A stretch of 64,000 nucleotides of DNA, taken from Anoplopoma fimbria. Lineage: Eukaryota; Chordata; Actinopteri; Perciformes; Anoplopomatidae. Positions 55,366 to 64,000 of this stretch are shown piece by piece (the stretch's first letter is position 1; every line of letters begins with the position of its first letter). The position numbers and the translations under genes are program-made. The notes under the pieces are model-generated. The model saw only the letters and a list, made by a program, of their open reading frames with translations, was not told where the DNA came from and did not search any database. The stretch spans positions 5,529,448-5,593,447 of the forward strand of contig NC_072453.1 of the NCBI RefSeq assembly GCF_027596085.1, in the 5' to 3' direction.

Positions 55366-58300
55366 ATATCACTTTTCTTTAAGGTTATAGTCATTCGTCA
55401 CTTTTATGTTGGATCCCTCTGTCTCAGTATGACTGTTCGTTGTCTTTTCCCAGACTCATCACAGTGCTCACCTGTTGGTTCTTAGGTCAGAACCCACGGG
55501 TCCCCAGAGGTCAAAAATTGGCCCAGTTTAGTGATGTTCTTGTTTGCTGTAATCTTGTGGCTTCTTCGACACTCTCAGCCTATGGCGAGGCCTTGTTTGG
55601 TCAGATGTGCTTACTTTGTCGGGGAGCCAATCGCCAATTCATTCCCAAAGCCTCAGAGGTTCAAAAGCCAAGTGCATAATTGCTCCTTAAATCAATCTGC
55701 AAATTTCGCGGTATCCGAGCTGCAAACAGTTGGCTCTGGAATCGTTTCTTCACGAGGAACGGCTGTCCATGGTATGTATTTAAAGACAGAAAATACTACA
55801 GTATCCTGGAGAAAATTACATTTGAATCACAGAAGATATGTTCAATTATGGGCTTGTGGTTTACATACATTTTACATTAAGCCTAGTCCAATTCATCCCA
55901 TTTGTTCAAGCTTTAAGGGTATTATTGTGTTTTTTGTGGTTCTGATGGTGGGACAGGCCACACAGCTAGAAACTGTGTCCCGGCTCTGCATCTGAAACTG
56001 TTCAAACCCATCGTTTGAGAGTTTTACCCTCAATCTCTCTGCGTAGACTTCAGTCAGCTGCTGCTGTGTGTGAGACGGAGAGACATCAGAGGCAGACAGT
56101 GCGGTTTCAGCAGTGTTGCTTTAAAAGAAATAGACAGGACTCATCTCCGCCTTAATAACAGCTCCTCTCTACACACACACTTTGATGCCATGGGCTTTAC
56201 AAGCCTGTTTAAAGCACACCGTCCTGCTCGCTACGTCTCCCCGTGTCTCTCTTTTTGAGTTTTCTGTCTCTATATCCTTTTTCCTCCTTCACTCCCTCCT
56301 TCTGTCTCTCTCTCTCTCTCTCTCTGTCTCTCCACTCCTCCTCCTCCTCCTCTCCCTGCTGTATTTGCAGGCAGCTTTAGTGCCAGACACCCTGAGGCAG
56401 CGGTAGCGCCAGCGAGTCTTCCCACCTCTGTTTTTGTGGTGGGAGATGACATGTCGAAGCTTTGAAGGGCAGAGGAAGGGAGGGAGAGGGGGAGGGAACG
56501 AGAAGGGAGGGAGGGAGCACATCACTCGGCGCGGAGGAAAAGCAAGGGACCCAGAGAGAATGTCATGTGGCCTGCAGTCCGCCCAGATATTCTCTTTCGC
56601 TCTTTCTTTCTCGGGCTGTCTATGTGGGCAGGCAGGAATGGCGACAGGAAGCAAACCCCCCCCCCCCACCACCACCTCCTTCTTCCTCCCTTCATCCTCT
56701 CCTACCCTCCTTCATCTCTTCACTCACTCAGTCACTCACTCCTCATGTCTCCGTCCCCCCCCCCACCACCACCCCCCATTTTTCCTCTTCCTCATCCCAC
56801 CCCTCCACTCATGCTTCTTCTCTCCCATCTACAGGCCCAGTTTCTGTTGTCTAAAAAAATGCTTAGGTCTGTATTCACCACCCATTATGATTCTCTTGAA
56901 TTTGTGTGCCTCCCTCACCCACAGGCGTGCCCGTGCAGCATAACTCACCCTGCCGTCGAAGCGTGCTCAGGTGTGTTGAGGTGTGTTGAGGTGTAAACCA
57001 TGAGTGAGTAGCAGACAAAAGATGTTTGATAGAAGATCCTCAGGCATAACTCAACCTCTCATCTGCAGAAGGAAAGCAGCAGTACTTTTCCGAGAATGTA
57101 CTCCCATATATGTACTTACACAATACATACAATATCAAACGCTGGCCCGTGCCTCTAAATGTTTCTTACAAACACTCTGGAGAGAAATGCATCTAATAAA
57201 ATACCTGGAGATCCTGGGTTTGTGTACTAATTAATGTATCAGAGCAGAGGGATTAGCACTGAGGCAGACAGGATGGAGCCCTCGCAGAAACGATCAAACA
57301 TCCTCTCAGATATGCATATGGATGCATGTAGCGTAGTCTCTGTTCTGTTTGGCCTACAGAGAAAACACGGTGATTTCTCCTAGTGAAGCAAATAAAATCA
57401 TTAAAGGAAAAGAGAAGCCTCCACTGGGGTATAAAAAAAAATTCCACTGGCTTTGATATGGGCCCCTGATGGTACTTCAACCATACCTGCTTGTTCTCAT
57501 GTGGCCACCCTCTCACCTGTGCACTTTCAAAGCAGTCACCCATAAGTCATACATTGTAAAGCACCCTCTAAAACACAGACAGGGACTTTTTTTAGGTGGG
57601 TATTTTTTCAAATCAAAGAACAGACAGAAGATATGTTGTTCAGCACCTAAAGAGAGACCCAGCCACTTTGATGTTATACTAAATTAGTGTGGGGGGGAGT
57701 CTTATTCGTCTACTGTCAGATCAACAAAGATAACGCAAGATCAGTCGCAGGCAAATAGCCTGAAAATGAAAACAAAAGAGTAAGGTCCCTCTTCTGACTC
57801 TAGATGAGCTCACTGGAAAACTGCGTCTGCTGTCTGTGCGTGCATTTGTGTTTGTGTCACAGTATGACATACTATTTGTGTCTGCATGTGTTTGTGTGGA
57901 TTGTATCACTGCAGGCCAGTTTGATATTTCAAGCCATTACCAGCATCAGAAAGGGAAGAGATTACAGGGTGCTGCAGCAATAACACACGCTATTAGCAAG
58001 ACAAGGTGTTATTATGCTGCTGGTGTCAGGTGAGATGTCAGAACAACTAGTCTGTGTCATGCTTACAATTGCTGGATCAGCAGGCTTAAACAGTAACAAG
58101 TGAGTAACACTAACACCTTAACAAGAAGGCCAAGGTGTAATTGTTTTTCTGAATGGAAAGTCATGTGATTATCTGCGTTTGTATTTTGATAATCCATGGC
58201 TTCGCTGAACAAGTTGTTGATTACAAAGTAAAATATTCTGTAAAAGAAAATACATTGAATTTGATACAACATGACATTTTCAAAACATCTGGTTGTGTAA

Positions 58301-61300
58301 CTGGTCATCACATTGCAACATATAATCCCAGTGTTGTTTGGAGAGAGTCACAAACTACTGTTACAGTGTACAGTTTTTTTTCTTTCACTTTCAGATTTGA
58401 GAGCCTCGTCCCTTTACAGTAAGTGTGTTAAAAGCATTAAGGAAAACGCTCACAGCCGCAAATGTGGATGGGCACATAAATTTTGCCTGCCTCTCTTTTT
58501 TTTTCCCCCTCCGTCTTTCTTGTTGCTTCTAAATTTTCCATGCCTGGCCTCCCTACTGCTGAGAGTGCTGTTCCTCGAAGCCGCAGTGTATTTTGAAGCA
58601 AGGTCGGGAGAGAGCCAGAGGCTCCAAAATCAGGCACAAGACTCCCAGTGTTCCACTGTTTCGGCTTGCTCTTGGCACCGGCTCCTGACAGAGAGGTCTA
58701 GCTAGCCACAGCCACTGTGTGTGTGTATGTGTGTGCTTGTGTGTGAACATATATAGCCCTCCCCCCTCCTAAATTCTAAGCCTATATAGAAATAGCTTTG
58801 GTTGACTCATTTATGGGCTCTCCCACATCGAAACAGTTCTTAGGTGTGAGTCAGAGAGGCTCGAGCACAGTTTCTGTTGGAAGAATTTTCAGTTTTTGTT
58901 GTAAACCCCAGCTCTTACCCCTCATATACACACAGTCTCCCCAGTAGTCAAGACTACATGAAGCTGAAGTGGAGGATGGCCCAGATGTACCGGAGTTGAC
59001 AAATCTGAACACACAAGCAATTCAGGGGAGCTCCTCTAAATTGGTTCCATACCTTGGCTGACAGTGGTGAGGTCATCTCCCATAGAAAAAAGTCTAAGCT
59101 GGTGATTTTGACAATGCTCAAATTTCATACTTTCCCTGCTGCTGTCATTACAAACCAATCATACAGGATGTCAAGACTTTACAGGAGGGTAGTCTCTTCA
59201 ACCATAACCTGCTCTGAACGATAGATCTACAGCACTTTGTCAGAAAAAAGTTGTTTTTGGGGACGGGGGGGACCACACATCAAAACCTCACATTCGATTA
59301 ACACATATGGATCTGACATTAATCCTGAAGGTTCCTTTAGGTTTGTCAATGGAAAGCCACCCATCTGTCTTCGTCTTCAGATGGAATATCCGCCCGGGGT
59401 CTGGAAGTCTAGGACGTAACACGCAAAACCACAGCGAGTATAAATAAATGGCTGTATTTCTCTCCCTGCTTTTGTCTGGTCAGGACACTCCGTGGAGAGC
59501 CTGCCAAGTTGAGCATCTACATTTGGGTTTGGCTGTTCCCCTCTCCCGACAGCTAAGCCTGGGCCAAACCACAGGAAAAGGAAGCAAAAGGTCCTCTCTG
59601 AAGGGGCCTATAAAATGTTGTCTCGGGCAAAAATGGCCAATGTGAATGGCAACGTTCAGTCTCTCCACTCCAAACAAAAGGCCTTTGAAGGAGAAACACT
59701 GGGAAGTCGCTGTTTTTGCTACCTTTGCTGCCCAAACCCCTCGTATTTTACTGTTTCTGGTAGTTCTTTTGAGTTTTCTAGTAAGTGCTTTGTGTTTTCT
59801 GGCAGAGATATAGTGCATGATATGGCGTAATAACCTCTGAGAACGGCACTTTAACTGTTTATTGGCACCCACCGCAACATAGCTATGGCTTCAAATTACC
59901 TGGAAACACCATCTAATATAAAGCTTAAGTGCATATACAGCATATTCTAAAATTTTACACGTCTTTGAAGTTTACCATGTACATTTCAAAGAGTGTAAAT
60001 ATGTTTGTTTGATTTTCTCAACCAAAGACTCAAGTTACCTAGTATTTTAACTGCAGTTTCATTTAATATCTGTCAAGTAGGGTTGGAACTTCTCTTCCTC
60101 AAATCCACTAAGCAGCTGGGAAAAGAGATACACTTACTGCTGCTGATGTGCTTTTGAGCAATACATTTAAGCTCGTCCAGTGGAGCTGCTCATTTGCTAA
60201 GAAGCTGTTTCCCGTGGCTTTTCTGGAAAAGTAGCACTGTAAACCATCAGCACACACAAAATGAAAGGTGCCACGACTAGCCACCAACTGGTATCAGCCA
60301 TGTTTAGTATGACCGGTGGTCTCTATATAGCCAATCAGATGACGCATTGATTCTGAATTGAAACATTTTTTATACTCATTTACCTGCTTTCTCGCCTGCT
60401 CTTTAATTCGCACTGAGAGCAACATAGTTAAACACACATACACCCACACACACCCACACACACACACACACACACAGGGCCCGGCATGCCGTGTCTGAAC
60501 GGCCCGTGCGGAGCTCCGCAGGCCGTCGCGCAGTCTGCAGCAATGCTTTGGGCGTCCGTCCGGACTGTTTTTTCCGCGAGCCTAGTATCACTGCTGTTTG
60601 TGATTGTGTTATTTAAATTACGTATTTATCCCACATATTTATCAGTTGTGTCTAAACAGAGAGTGGAGGAGCAGAATGCTTGTTCACCGGTGCAGAGAAG
60701 TAGTTAATTAGTCAAAATCAAAACATTTTTAAAACTGTTGGAAACCACTTAAGTTTTCATGTCAGTGATCCGAACACTGAAATCTGTTCCACAACTGCAA
60801 ATGTCTGTGTAAGGACGTAACCAACGTACAGTATACCTGCAGTGTAAACGCCTAGCTGTGAAATTGAACTGATTTGTGGTGGTGGCGGTAAGGACCTCTT
60901 CCATTTCAATGTTTTTCCATCTCTCCTCCGTGGAGTTTAACCCCCCCCGACAAACACACAAACACACATATATAATACAAACCAATGTCACAAATACTTA
61001 AAGTCAAACAGTAAAGCAAACTGGTCGCCTCCTACACACGCAGATACAAAACCAAACACACAAACATGTACCACACACATCCTCCCATCTTCCCACCCGC
61101 TGTCTGTCCGCTAGACTCTGTCTGTGACAGAATATAGTTGCACAGTTTGTGTGATCTGCATTTATCTCGTTGTAAGCATAAAAACACATTAGGAGTGAGT
61201 TTCAAACATAGCGACACACTCGCATGTACAGTATGTAGGCGCATGAATGAACGGCTTAATGCACCGGTGCATGCGGCATATGCACGCACAAGGTGTGTGT

Positions 61301-61633
61301 GAGGGCTCGGTGTGCCAACGTGATGTGTGTGGAGAGACATCTGGTCACTCCTGCCATGCCACGGTCCCTGTGAAGTGCTGTCAGCGTGGCCGTTGTGGTC
61401 TCCCGTGGCGACTGGAGGCTTGCTGCACAGCACTTCCAGCCCAGGCAGCCGACCTCAGAAAAGGAAATTTGGGTCGCCCAAATGGAGGGGTTGCTCCCGA
61501 GCTATTTACAGAGCCCTCTACGGGTCTAGCGCCACCCACGATATTCCATATGAGAACCAGTGTGTGTGTGGTGCCTGTGGCATGGTGTGTGTGTTTCTGT
61601 GTGTAAGTGTTGGGGGTTGAGGGGGGCTAAGTT
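55366..61633. other. Intergenic, no gene; purine/pyrimidine-rich block at 56270-56860
   Basis: Open frames in 56270-57000 come from low-complexity CT, GGGA and CCCACC tracts and are not credible proteins. The plus strand at 56467-56515 has several GGG/GGGG runs and can form a G-quadruplex. The mix of CT-repeat, GC-rich stretch (56380-56560) and G-run could mark a promoter or first non-coding exon of an unannotated transcript, but nothing confirms that. A short CA tract lies at about 60435-60476. The remaining sequence holds nothing I can name. Confidence 0.35.

Positions 61634-64000
<2,367 letters not shown>

Noticed and set aside
56434..56996. Three overlapping plus-strand frames of 130-169 codons
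   Set aside because: Built from GGGA, CCCACC and CT low-complexity sequence; three frames open at once indicates composition, not coding.
60486..60707. 73-codon frame with a hydrophobic stretch (VSLLFVIVLF)
   Set aside because: Resembles a membrane span, but there is no homologue I know, no splice partner and no conserved flank; a chance AT-rich hydrophobic run is more likely.

Overview
The window is vertebrate nuclear DNA, most likely from a spiny-rayed teleost fish. It has multi-exon genes with GT..AG introns, long CA/GT microsatellites, a piggyBac-type transposon relic, and interspersed repeats of kinds common in fish. No prokaryotic operon, phage, CRISPR array or tRNA was seen. All gene models were built by hand from splice signals, reading-phase bookkeeping and remembered protein families; no alignment was run.

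Layout, left to right. (1) 523-4605, minus: ten exons of a WD-repeat/EF-hand protein of the WDR49/WDR64/EFCAB8 family, cut off by the left edge. (2) 7652-33630, plus: a complete 54-exon ferlin that follows myoferlin (myof) almost end to end, about 2,056 residues. It lacks one base in a C run in exon 33 (25747-25751). (3) 34778-37623, minus: aarsd1, the alanyl-tRNA editing protein, 12 exons, 412 aa. (4) 38609-40236, minus: ptges3l, a p23/CS-domain co-chaperone relative, 7 exons, 158 aa. (5) 41449-47647, plus: kat7 (HBO1/MYST2 histone acetyltransferase), 14 exons, 554 aa. (6) 48248-49440, minus: tac4, a tachykinin precursor of 6 coding exons encoding two amidated peptides, one FYGLM and one FVGLM. 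(7) 49441-64000: about 14.5 kb with no convincing gene, holding microsatellites, a MITE-like fragment, a possible LINE fragment, a purine/pyrimidine-rich block and some non-repetitive AT-rich blocks that could be regulatory.

Gene order: ptges3l beside aarsd1, and kat7 beside tac4, both match human 17q21 neighbours, whereas human MYOF lies on chromosome 10. The ferlin may therefore be a fish-specific myoferlin paralogue or have moved. myof and aarsd1 are tail to tail, as are kat7 and tac4; ptges3l and kat7 are head to head across about 1.2 kb. That divergent interval contains a perfect MEF2-type box, an E-box, a perfect SRF CArG box, an ETS site and a CTCF-like site. The genes are not one pathway: they cover membrane fusion/repair (myof), tRNA proofreading (aarsd1), chaperone-type function (ptges3l), chromatin acetylation (kat7) and neuropeptide signalling (tac4).

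I found no convincing novel biological system. The points most worth following up are the myof frame break, the in-frame ptges3l-to-aarsd1 splice possibility, the dual-peptide tac4, the piggyBac relic and the SRE-like promoter cluster.
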